A stretch of DNA of 64,000 bases, from contig CM034134.1 of assembly GCA_019914995.1 (NCBI GenBank), forward strand, positions 4,906,463 through 4,970,462, in the 5' to 3' direction. This DNA comes from Acanthochlamys bracteata. Lineage: Eukaryota; Streptophyta; Magnoliopsida; Pandanales; Velloziaceae. The notes under the pieces were generated by a model. The model was not told where the DNA came from and made no database searches. It was given only the letters and a program-made list of their open reading frames with translations. A program made the translations under genes and the position numbers. Positions 13,060 to 23,500 of this stretch are shown in pieces. The first letter of the stretch is position 1; every line of letters starts with the position of its first letter.

Positions 13060-13645
13060 TTCAACTGCAGCTCAAATAAGATGATCCATAGTGCCCCTCT
13101 GTAAAACATCCTTTATCATTCAAAAGTACTCGATTAGATTTTTAAGATATTATTCGACTATGGCTCGAATACAATGTTATTCCACTATAACTCGAATATG
13201 TTGTTATTCGAGTACTTTTGAAATAGGCTCTTATTCGATTTTGGTTCAGATAAGGTGTTTGATGATGTCCTTCTACGAAGGCTAACTTCCTTCCTTGACA
13301 ATGTCCTCAACTAGGTTTCGAATAAGATTCCATTGAACTATTGTTCGGATAAGGTATTATTAGAATACAGTTAAAATAAGTTGTTATTTGACTAGTTTTC
13401 GAGTAGATTTTATTGGATTGGGGTTCGGATAAGGCATTTAACGGTGTCCTACGTAGAATTAACATCCTTACTCGTTTAATGTCGTTGACTGTAATTCAAA
13501 TAAATTGATATTTCGGTTGTAGTTCGAATAACGTGTTATTGGACTACAACACCAATAAGTTGTTGTTCAGGTACTTTTCAAGAAAGGTACTATTCGATTT
13601 ATGTTCAAAAAAGGAGGTAATTCAATTTCAGTTCAAATAGCTCTT
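13060..13645. repeat. Degenerate ATTCGA/TCGAAT tandem repeat region
   Basis: Short units built from TTATTCGA, a spacer such as CTATGGTT, then CGAATAAG recur roughly every 25-35 bp across nearly 600 bp. A longer period may also exist: 'GGTTC(A/G)GATAAGG' followed by a 'TGTCCT' phrase appears near 13245-13275 and again near 13425-13455. The units are too diverged for a clean consensus by eye. Each half-unit is partly self-complementary. No protein is encoded. Confidence 0.7.
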
Positions 13646-14602
13646 TATTCATAGAAATAATCAAATCGCAACAACCTGTAGAAGCTATTGCAACAATCTT
13701 GCATTGACAACTGAAGCTGTCTAGACAAAGATACATCTAAATTATTACTTACAATGTTCATTTACACATTAACAAATATTCAAAACAAAATTTAAGAACG
13801 ATCAGTGTTTCCTAACTAGGTCATACACAATATGCTACTCCACTCATGATGCACTTGACTCGCATGATAGCAATGAAAATTTGGACACTGGCTTTTCAAC
13901 CATTAGGGTGTGACTAATAGACCGTTAGTTGAAAAACAACTTATTCATACTACATTGCAATATTAGTCTAGTATAGACCTTGATTATGGCTAACATGAGC
14001 TTCAACCAATATTATTCGATCTTTAATCGACTATAGTCGATTCTGACAAACTATTCAACCAATGCTCGAGTCTAAAAATTGGTGGACAAACTATATAAGG
14101 ACCAGTGAAACATACGAACACACGACATGCTTCTGATCAACTAGAATTAGCTGCTTACAGATTTGTCGGTTACGTCTATGCTCGCCACAACTCATTCAAC
14201 ATGCTGTCTACCTGCACTTCTTCGAGTTATCATGGCCAACACAACTCTGTCGTGGACCTCGAGATGGAGCTAGCATTTAGTTGGATGGCTTGAATGAATT
14301 TTGCATATCCCTATAGGAGAGTATGGATCCTGTAATGAGAACAATATAGACAGAAACGTTGTTGAATATAGCCACAACCAATGCATGTCATACGGGGTTT
14401 CATTCATATTCTATACTCAACATGTGCAAGACCTCTCATGTAAGTCCATAGTCTCAGTGTATGTTCATCCAAAACTAGAAGTCCTTCACTACTAGATAGT
14501 GTGGACACTATACCTTATGAGCTGCTCCTCTCATAATGAAGTTCAGTTTTCACACGATCACCTTATTGTTAACCTTTGCCACTTTCTACCTGCATCGCAA
14601 AA
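13646..14602. other. Non-coding stretch with one TATA-like site
   Basis: No coding similarity seen. CTATATAAGGACC at 14090-14102 looks like a plant TATA box, and the region with the repeats to its left could be an LTR of an unrecognised element. I found no second copy in the window to prove it. Confidence 0.35.
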
Positions 14603-15822
14603 TGTCAAGATCCGAAACAAGACCATGACCGACACTCGATTGAAGATAAGGCCCAAACTCGGTCAATCTAGTAAGTTTGACCCAAAACTTGATAAAACTG
14701 ATAAATCATTAAATTCAAGAAAAATTTCGACATGACCTTCGCTAAAGACTCAATAGGGAGAACTTGTTCAAATAACAGTAACTATACTGATCACAAAAAA
14801 TACAAAACAAAGACAAAAGATCAACATGAAACCGTTTACACACAAAATATCAATAGTGGTTACCGGTAGCCGTAACACCTATTACAATCCAAAATAATGA
14901 CTATCACAATACTATATACAATAAGCTACAATAAAAGTCAATGCCTCTCGGGCATTGCACAGCTAACTACATGCCAAAAGATTTACGACATACCCTCTGC
15001 ACGCTCTTCGTTTATCATACAAACATATATACATAATATCTTTATATATTAAAGCCACAAGCAAGCTCGATACCTAGTATGCTCTGGAACCCGCCGATAA
15101 ACAATACCATCACAGCTCGATGCCTAGTATATCCTAGAACTCACTGACAACCAATACCATCACACTTCGATGCCTAATATATCCTATGACCCACTGGCAA
15201 TTCATATCTCATACTTCGATGCCTAATATGCCTTAGGACCCATCAGCTACTCATATATCTCGTAGCTCGATGCCTAGTTGTCTTGGGACCCATCGGCTAT
15301 CCATATATCTTGGTGCCTAGTATGCCCCGGTACTCACCGTACATGCAAGCATGCATAATATAGGTTAGGCAATACTTGTCAAGTTCTGCATTGTCCTATA
15401 CCAATGCAGTCATTAACAAGTAGATGTAATAGAATATGTTTTCACATAATGAACATGCTATGCACAATGCCTACAAATGCTACGATGATTATGCTTATGC
15501 ATGTTTGTAATATAGGCATTAACATGTATATAAATTATAACTGTAATTATGCAACCTAAGTTTATAACACACTAACATGCTATCAATAACTATCAACATG
15601 ATGTCAAGTAAGTATAAGCATGTACAAGTACGTGTAACATGAAGGATAAATCAGAGTATGTAAGAAGAATGGCAAGTTATGCCGGAATTTCCAAATCAAA
15701 TGTTATCTATGCCAAAAGCCTAATGATATAGCTATAGAAATAAAGGCAAAGTAACCCTCACATGCTATCCAAATAATTATTTAGATCAATTGTCAACTCT
15801 AAGCCGCACTCGGAGAAGTGAT
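14603..15822 (-). mobile_element. Gypsy LTR fragment, reverse orientation
   Basis: Starts TGTCAAGATCCGAAAC. This is a diverged form of the TGTCACGACCC end of the long gypsy LTR family, read on the opposite strand. It continues through LTR blocks shared with 49989-52636, 37172-38693 and 59922-62329, including GTAACCCTCACATG near 15750 and AAGCC-CACTCGG near 15812. Similarity stops at about 15822, so the part corresponding to the LTR start is missing. It borders the CACTA remnant on its right. Confidence 0.75.
15060..15340 (-). repeat. ~55-bp tandem repeats inside the LTR
   Basis: Five or six units built on 'CTCGATGCCTAGTATG', then 'GACCCA(C/T)' and 'CATATCTC'. The complementary array occurs at about 51385-51560 in the forward solo LTR, so the array belongs to this LTR subfamily and was not acquired locally. 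Confidence 0.8.
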
Positions 15823-16139
15823 GATGTGATAATAGTAGAGAATAATGCTTATCAAGAAGTGGAAAGTTCAAGCGTAAGAATAAGAGATGATAATAACTAG
15901 ATCATCTAAATAAGATAGTTGAACTTTTTCATGAAGTGATTGATGTTTTGGACGAGCAAGAAGGCATTTATACTAGTGATTGTCAAAATGAAAGCAAAAG
16001 CTCGAACAAGTATAGCCGTAGTGATGATTGCAATTGAATTAATCTCATGTGAGTTTTAACTCGATCTTGTATAATTATTTTAATCTATTTTACTTTTAAT
16101 TCTAAATTCAATTTTTTAAACTTTGTATACAGGTGTTTC

Positions 16140-17725
16140 TTATTAATTTATCTTCATGGCGTTGGCAATCTCTAGTTGAATACGACTATCGTTACAAGCA
16201 AGCCAGAATATCGCTGATTTGGAGACTCAAATCCTAATGGCTCTAGTAGTGGTAAGCTTATTTTTATTTAATTAAGTTATTATATACTAATTAGCGAACC
16301 TAATAGTTGTCTTCTAATTAAGTAGGGTATGTTGATACACAAACACAACGTCCACGTGCGGGCAACAAATATAGTGATTGAGAAATGTATGTATTGAGAA
16401 ATAATAAGGAAGTCAAGGTCGAAATTCTCGATGGCATATGAAGTCCAGTCGGTGAATATGTTGTTTGGTTCGCAAGAGAGATGTCATATTTGATTCGTAC
16501 TAATGCTCCAGTAAAGAATGTTAAAGGTTGGAGTAAGATTGACAAACTATTAAGAATGAAATTTATTCCATGATGGCTATAAGTATGTTATTGTTGGTTT
16601 AATATACATTATTAAGGATTAGAATTTGTTACAAGTTTTTTTATTATCACAGGACAAGTTTGAGCTAGATTTGTCCCATCCTGGTACCTTGGCATGTTTA
16701 CATAATACAAGATCCGAGAGATATAAGGATTAGCGTTATGAGTGCCAGACTACTATAGAAGTGTCGGTGGTGGAGACAAAGCTCGAGCAAACCCTTCTAG
16801 GACGTCACTTCTACAGCAGCTCGACATGAAGAATAGATCTGCCTATGCGACATGTTTGATTCGCCAGAATGGATCGTAAGATTTCTTTGATAAATTTTTC
16901 CTTTGAATCTTTTTTATCTATGGCTGAAAAATATCCTTATCATTGGTTATATGTAGAAAAAATCAGAAAAAGCAAAAGCTGCTCGTGTAAAGAATAACAG
17001 CAAGCATACAGCAGGCTCACGCACTTTCGCATCAATACAGCGGAAGAAGGTATTTTTTTAATATTTTTGGTTTTAATATATTAAAGACGATAAGATTCTA
17101 AGTAATAGCAAATTGATTCTCTTAACAAATTTGCAGAATGCTAATTGTATTGATTTGTATAAGGAGACACATATTTCAAAAGCAAAAGAAAAGAAGGGCA
17201 ACTGGGTATCGGAGGAATCGCAATCAAATTATGTAAGTTATGATCTTTCTATTCATTTTATAAGCAAATAACCATAAGAGTTGAGGTTTATAATTTGCTA
17301 AGATATTTTGTTTTGAATGAAATACAGAATCAAATGGTAGAAATGCAAATCAAGTCCCAAGAGGATGGGAACGACGTCGATGACGAAGACATATGCCTAT
17401 CGGCGCTTGGAAAGGCACGTGGGTATATTCGTGGACGTGGATCTGGACCTAAGCCGCCTAGCACCCGTTTTGCTGGTTCATCAACCCAAGCATATGATAA
17501 TTCGATTTTGAAAGATCAGACCGTAAGCCTAGAGGAAAAAAATGAAGACAACAAGCTGAGCTTGAGAGACAACAATCTGAGCTTAAGAAACAACAGTCTG
17601 AGCTTGAGAAGCAATAAAATGAATTGCTTGAGACTATATAACGTCTTCGTGAAAATGAAGAAAAGGTATAATTTCTAATGGAGATGTTCGGAAAGCTCAA
17701 AAACGCTATTGGACCACCTATATAG
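16140..17725 (+). pseudogene. Transposase_24-like (Ptta/En/Spm) protein, six-exon pseudogene
   Basis: Approximate exons with visible GT/AG borders: up to 16251, 16326 to about 16575, 16653-16874, 16957-17049, 17137-17232 and 17328-17725. Readable pieces are EVKVEILDG and SYLIRTNAPVKNVKGWSKI (exon 2), DKFELDLS (3), HTAGSRTFASIQ (4), DLYKETHISK then GNWVSEESQSNY (5), and RGYIRGRGSGPKP (6). The last exon ends in a coiled coil of repeated ELE(R/K)QQSELK units and then LMEMFGKLKNAIGPP. These match the order of the plant Transposase_24 family, proteins accompanying the CACTA transposase. The coiled coil is in a different frame from the start of exon 6, so there is a frameshift near 17530-17560. Stops occur in exons 2, 3 and 6. 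Not functional. Confidence 0.85.
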
Positions 17726-19208
17726 TAAGTTCATTATTCTTTCTTATTTTATTTCAGCTAGAGAAGAGATTTATATATTAATTGCTTAGCTCAAATATGT
17801 TCTTTTAGCATGATTTTTCATTAATTTTTTAGTGATTAGTGTTTGATGTATAATTGTTTATTTGAGCTAGTAGGTGTAGTTGCACTATATGTAAATGCAT
17901 AGGTAATCTCATGTAACAATTTTATAGTAGTGTATCTCTACCTTATTGATGGTTGAGACATAGGTGAGCTAGCTAGGTTCTTATGTGTAGTTCATTATGA
18001 ATCCATTATCTCTAGCTAGGTTGTTAATTATTTGCAGTTCATTTGCATAGCATCTCTTATTAGTGAAGTATTATTAGTACTTTTGGAGGTGCAATATACC
18101 CCATATATGTGGTTCTATTGTGCATGTTGGTTCTATTATGCAATATGCCCCATATATGTGGTTGCAGTTTGACATCAATGTGAATGTTATGCAGTTAAGT
18201 ACTCTCTAGCCTTCTAAAAAGGTGTTATTGTTCTCGTTTTTGTTGTTAAGGTTATAGTTCTTGATGTGAGTATGTATTTTTAGTTATTAAGAGGCATTTG
18301 GAAGACCTCTATCTGGCTCTAAGAATGCTTGAGATACGTCATCCTTAAGAATAACAAAAATGAAACAGAGTCATGTAGCTAAATATTGAAACATTATGAT
18401 TTGATATGTAGAAGATGATTGCTTCAAAAGCTGGAAGCTATGCGTTAAACATCAAAGACTGAATGATTAATTAAGTATTAGTTATAGAAGATAAGGCAGT
18501 CTCATGTTGAGTAGTTGAAATAGAAGCTACTTGTCCTTTTACCTCTCAATTCTCTTTGTCATGTTTAAGTTCTTGTGCATAGCATGGTTACTACAACTAT
18601 GAGAGGCTAGATAAGAAGAAGATGTGCTTAGATATTTGCAGTAATGTTTATATGACACATGCTACTTCTAGTATTCCTAGAGACTGCCTGTTAGGATTTT
18701 GTATAGAATTTGTTTACATTTGTATAGTATTCCAAGAGACTGCCTTCATTTATATTTTTTTTATAGAATTTGTTTATATGACACATGCTACTTCTAGAAT
18801 TCCTAGAGACTGACTGTTAGGATTTTTTTTTTTCTAGAGAAGGATTGCTCCATATGGCATTATAAATTTTTTTTGCTTTACTAGTTGCAGGGGTATTTTT
18901 CAGATAGCAGGGGTGTTCCATTGCAAGTAAATTGTTGCTTTATTTTACTCATCGTATTTGAATGTATGAGGTGATATATGTATGGAGCATTTCAAAACCG
19001 AATTGTAATTAGTTTATGCATTTTCAATGAACATAAGTACTTACTTTTCTTGAAATTATTTGTGTTGAATGTTGTGGTATTTAGATTATATGTGTATATT
19101 TTAGTGCGGTTCAATTGAATGATGTGAATGAAAATATTGTTGATATAGAAATTATTAAAAACAGCAGTGATTTTCAACAAAATTCAGAAAAAATGCATGT
19201 AGAGAATG
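17726..19208. other. CACTA 3' untranslated and intergenic DNA
   Basis: No coding signal. It holds the 3' untranslated part of the CACTA element and a local direct repeat, listed separately. Confidence 0.5.
18650..18832. repeat. Local direct repeat of ~50 bp
   Basis: The block 'ATGACACATGCTACTTCTAG', AATTCCTAGAGACTG, then TTAGGATTTT occurs at 18651-18703 and 18776-18825. A partial third piece (TTCCAAGAGACTGCC, GAATTTGTTTA) lies between them. Confidence 0.75.
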
Positions 19209-21352
19209 TAATCACTTGTTAGTCTGTAATTACCAACTAACGTATTAGTTGCTATTTTTCCGACTAACACGTTAGTCGATATTTACCAACCAATTTGTTG
19301 GTCTGTATTTTACGACCAAAATGTTAGTCGGTAATTACCGACTAACAAGTATGTAGAGAATGTACCGACTAACATGTTGGTAGGTAATTACCGACTACGC
19401 TGTTAATCCATATTGTGCGACGATGTCTTCAGTCGGTAATTTACTGTACACTACCGACTGAATATAAAGGTTGGTCGGTAATTGATTTACCGATTTGGAT
19501 TTGCTGACCGTTTCCCGACCAACAGTTTTTCAATCGGTAAGTATATTCACCGACTGAATTGTTAATGTTGCCCACTGATTTATTCAGTCGTTGATTCCAT
19601 TATTTCTAGTAGTGACACCATGGTCGGTCCTCTAACTATTCAAGTGGTAGGGAAATTTAAGAAGTAAGAGGTATTCATTTTAATTGACTTGGCTAGCACC
19701 CACAATTTCATTCTTTGAGTGACAAGCCAAGCAATTCAGTTATCACCTACGATAGTGGCGTCACTAAAGGTTGAATTAGCTAATGAATGACTCCACTTCA
19801 TTGTGGTACTTTACAAACACACACTTGTAACTTTGCAAGGAGTCGACTTGGTTGTTGATGTCTACCCTTCTGCTTTAGGTGGTAAGGAGTCTCTCAATTG
19901 ACTAACCTATGCCTAGGATTGTTTCTTTGGTAATTACATGTTAGTCTGTAATTACCAACTAACATATTAGTTGCTATTTTTCTGACTAACACGTTAGTCG
20001 ATATTTACCAACTAATTTTTTGGTCTGTATTTTACGACCAAAATGTTAGTCAGTAATTACTGACTAACAAGTATGTAGAGAATGTACCGACTAACATGTT
20101 GGTAGGTAATTACCGACTACGCTATTAGTCCGTATTGTGCGACGATGTCTTCAGTCGATAATTTACTGTACACTACCGACTGAATATAAAGGTTGGTCGG
20201 TAATTGATTTACCGATTTGGATTTGCTAACCGTTTCCCGACCAACAGTTTTCAATCGGTAAGTATATTTATCGACTGAATTGTTAATGTTGCCTACTGAT
20301 TTATTCAGTCGTTGATTCCATTATTTCTAGTAGTGACGCCATGGTCGGTCCTCTAATTATTCAAGTGGTAGGGAAATTTCAGAAGTAAGAGGTATTCATT
20401 TTAATTGACTTGGCTAGCACCCAAGCCAAGCAATTCTGGTTATCACCTACGATAGTGGCGTCACTAAAGGTTGAATTAGCTAATGAATGACTCCACTTCA
20501 TTGTGGTACTTTACAAACACACACTTGTAACTTTGCCAGGAGTCGACTTGGTTGTTGATGTCTACCCTTCTGCTTTAGGTGGTAAGGAGTCTCTCAATTG
20601 ACTAACCTATGCCTAGGATTGTTTCTTTGGTAATTACATGTTAGTCTGTAATTACCAACTAACGTATTAGTTCCTATTTTTCCGACTAACACGTTAGTCG
20701 ATATTTACCAACTAATTTGTTAGTCTGTATTTTACGACCAAAATGTTAGTCGGTAATTACCGACTAACAAGTATGTAGAGAATGTACCGACTAACATGTT
20801 GGTAGGTAATTACCGACTACGCTGTTAGTCCGTATTGTGCGACGATGTCTTCAGTCGGTAATTTACTGTACACTACCGACTGAATATAAAGGTTGGTCGG
20901 TAATTGATTTACCGATTTGGATTTGCTGACCGTTTCCCGACCAACAGTTTTTCAATCGGTAAGTATATTTACCGACTGAATTGTTAATGTTGCCCACTGA
21001 TTTGTTCAGTCATTGATTCCATTATTTCTAGTAGTGACGCCATGGTCGGTCCTCTAACTATTCAAGTGGTAGGGAAATTTAAGAAGTAAGAGGTATTCAT
21101 TTTAATTGACTTGGCTAGCACCCACAATTTCATTGCTGAGTGACAAGCCAAGCAATTCTGGTTATCACCTACGATAGTGGCGTCACTAAAGGTTGAATTA
21201 GCTAATGAATGACTCCACTTCATTGTGGTACTTTACAAACACACACTTGTAACTTTGCAAGGAGTCGACTTGGTTGTTGATGTCTACCCTTCTGCTTTAG
21301 GTGGTAAGGAGTCTCTCAATTGACTAACCTATGCCTAGGATTGTTTCTTTGG
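19209..21352. repeat. Three tandem copies of a ~720-bp CACTA-end plus gypsy-protease module
   Basis: Copies span 19209-19930 (722 bp), 19931-20630 (700 bp) and 20631-21352 (722 bp). Each begins TAAT(T/C)AC(A/T)TGTTAGTCTG, runs through about 405 bp of CACTA subterminal repeats to CTAGTAGTG (ending 19614, 20335 and 21036), then continues with about 310 bp of gypsy protease sequence from CCATGGTCGGTCC to TTGTTTCTTTGG. Copy 2 lacks about 20 bp near 20420. The copies are near-identical by eye. Copy 1 is continuous with the CACTA body on its left, and copy 3 runs into other sequence on its right. Confidence 0.92.
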
Positions 21353-21374
21353 CCACCATCCGCACACACAACCC

Positions 21375-21408
21375 TCCCCCCCCCTCAACACACACACACA
21401 CACAAAAT
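21375..21408. repeat. Poly-C tract and CA microsatellite
   Basis: A run of nine C followed by TCAACACACACACACACAC-type dinucleotides, just upstream of the gypsy-1 gag start. Confidence 0.85.
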
Positions 21409-21415
21409 ATTGCTC

Positions 21416-23500
21416 ATGTCTTCCAGACGAACCACCATGAAGGCGCAACTGAATTAGTCAATTGATCATACGCCAGCAACAGATAGAACTTAAGTTAGAA
21501 GCATGTCCATTGCATCCATCTACTTTAAGGAGGAGAAAATAGATAGAACCAAAGTTACAAGAAGGGTTGCCCATAACGTTGTTAGAAGAGCTTGTGGAGG
21601 TGCTTTTAGCATGATTTGGACCAACTACATTTGGGAACACCAAGTCCTCTTTTCACAAATTGATGCACATAGGGACCCGTTAGTGGCTAGCTGGCAACAT
21701 TTGAAGAATTTAGTTATCTTCTTGCATATGCTACCAAGGAAGGTTTAATTTGGAGATTCATGGAGGACTATCTACTCAGTTGGCTATGGATTCCATGCTC
21801 TGCAACTATGAGATTTGCCACAGCTTATCCTTTGGTGGGTACATATGAGCAAAAGCATCTTCCCGAGCAACGCATAGGGCAAACATTCTCTGGCACCCTT
21901 ATCACCCTACAACCACGCCTCATAGGTTTGTTACTCTTGCTATAGCAAGTCTTCCTTCTACAACAAGACCCTTACCATTAGCTTATCACTTATCGAGATT
22001 AATTCACACTGCTTGGGGCCTCTGTTTCTATTTTGTTGACAAGGATGACTATGTCCACCGCTGCACACCAAAATGTATTCCCTGGTGGAATTGGAAGCTA
22101 ATGAAGATCATGCTGTAAATAGTCTACTAGCTGATTATTACTCAGCAGCCGAAGACTATTCAAGTAGTAGCAAAAATTAACCCTAGAGTGCTATACACAC
22201 CATGGTCGGTCCTCTAACTATTCAAGTGGTATGGAAAATTAAGAAGTAAGAGGTATTCATTTTGATTGACTCGACTAGCACCCACAAGTTCACTGCTGAG
22301 TGACAAGCCAAGCAATTCTGGTTATCACCTACTATAGTGACGTCACAAAAGGTTGAATTAGCTAATTAATGATTGCACTCCATTGTGGTACTTTACAAAC
22401 ACACATCTTTAACTTTGCAAGGAGTTGACTTAGTTGTTGACATTTACCCTTCTACTTTAGGTGGTATGCATAGGTACTTGGCATTCAATTGTTAGATAGT
22501 CACAGGGATGTTGTCTGTAACTGAAATGTTCCAATATGCATTTCTCCTTAATGCTGGACTACTAATGAGCTTTGATTGTTAAGCCTACCACGTAGGCCCC
22601 AAGTTGCCCAACCCAAATTGAGTTGTTGCCTTGCCTTCAAGTTAGCAAGTTCTTTTTCACTCGAACACCATTCATAGAACCCACGTTACTAATCAGAGCC
22701 TAATCCACCTAGCTAGCTCATCTTTCATGGGTCCCACTCGACTCTTCGTGCTACTATTCTGGACTTAAATTAACATGAGGCCTAACAACTGCTTAGGCAT
22801 TCCCTAGTGAAGGTTAAATGGTATCGATACCATATGCCCAGAAGGGCTGACTTGTGTGTACGGTGGCGAAAATGGTCTCACAAGGTATTATCATCTCAGT
22901 TGTTCAGCATTCTCGTTTCCTAAATTTCTTGTAAAGAAGAAGGATGGATCGTGGCTATTTTGCATTGATTGTAGGGTGCTTAACAACATTACTGACATAG
23001 AGGTTTCATATAGTAATTGACGAGCCCCTGGAAGAAGTACACTTTTCAACATTCTTCTCTAAGCTTGATCTCAAGTATGGATGGATATCTTCAAACAAGA
23101 GCGCGGGAGGAAGATGTACACATGACGGCCTTCAGAAGGCACGATGGGCACTATGAGTTTCCCGTAATGCCATTTTTGCTTATCAACACCCATGCCACAT
23201 AAAGAGAATTTTCTCCCTTATCCTGACAAACATTGTTGTTAGTTTCACTAATGATATCATTGTCTATAGTAAGTCATGGCAGGAATATATGGAACTTTTT
23301 GCTCGGTCTTCACCGTGCTATGTTCTCAATGACTTTGCGCAAAATTTTCCAAATGCAAGATTGGATGCACCAACTGGAGTATTTGGGATAGTTGTGTAAG
23401 TTGATGGCATTCCTGCTGGCCCTGACAAAATTCAAGCAATGTTTGACAGCTACCAGTCCTTTGGCGACAGCCTTACACTATGTGGGGCTAGGGCTCGCTA
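21416..23500 (+). pseudogene. Gypsy-1 gag, protease and reverse transcriptase remnants
   Basis: The start MSSRRTT at 21416 fits a gypsy gag. YFKEEKIDRTKV follows near 21523, then LPSTTRPLPL near 21950. A decayed CCHC knuckle (GLCFYFVDKDDYVHRC near 22015) keeps only the outer cysteines and the histidine. The aspartic protease at 22197-22470 has FILIDSTSTHKF, where the usual D(T/S)G has become DST, and a later LGG. RT follows: VAKMVSQGIII near 22866, FLVKKKDGSWLFCIDCR near 22930, FSKLDLK near 23055, FRRHDGHYEFPVMPF near 23130. The YxDD box near 23245 is broken (SFTNDIIVYS). RT is cut at 23500 by a solo LTR. In a live element these make the capsid, protease and copying enzyme. Confidence 0.85.

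Larger units (their letters stand above)
15823..19614 (+). mobile_element. CACTA (En/Spm) transposon remnant, 5' truncated
   Basis: The right end reads CTAGTAGTG at 19606-19614, the complement of CACTACTAG, the usual terminus of plant CACTA elements. The preceding 400 bp is dense in ACCGACTA/TTAGTCGGT motifs in both orientations, as expected of CACTA subterminal repeats. The interior carries a multi-exon Transposase_24-type pseudogene on the plus strand. No matching left terminus with subterminal repeats is visible, and the left side abuts an LTR fragment, so the 5' part is probably lost. Between 15900 and 16040 a short open stretch (DHLNKIVELFHEV and on) may be the end of the upstream transposase, but I cannot confirm it. 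Confidence 0.8.

Noticed and set aside
13060..13645. CRISPR-like array of spaced short repeats
   Set aside because: Spacing and repeat sequence are irregular, the units are degenerate, and the surrounding DNA is plant-type.
14487..14500. CACTACTAGATAGT as a possible left terminus of the CACTA element
   Set aside because: Only ten bases match the right terminus. No ACCGACTA-type subterminal repeats follow, and the adjacent trinucleotides CTT and ACA do not form a TSD.
21458..21643. Low-complexity serine-rich minus-strand frame
   Set aside because: It overlaps gypsy-1 gag on the plus strand, where the YFKEEKI motif is readable.
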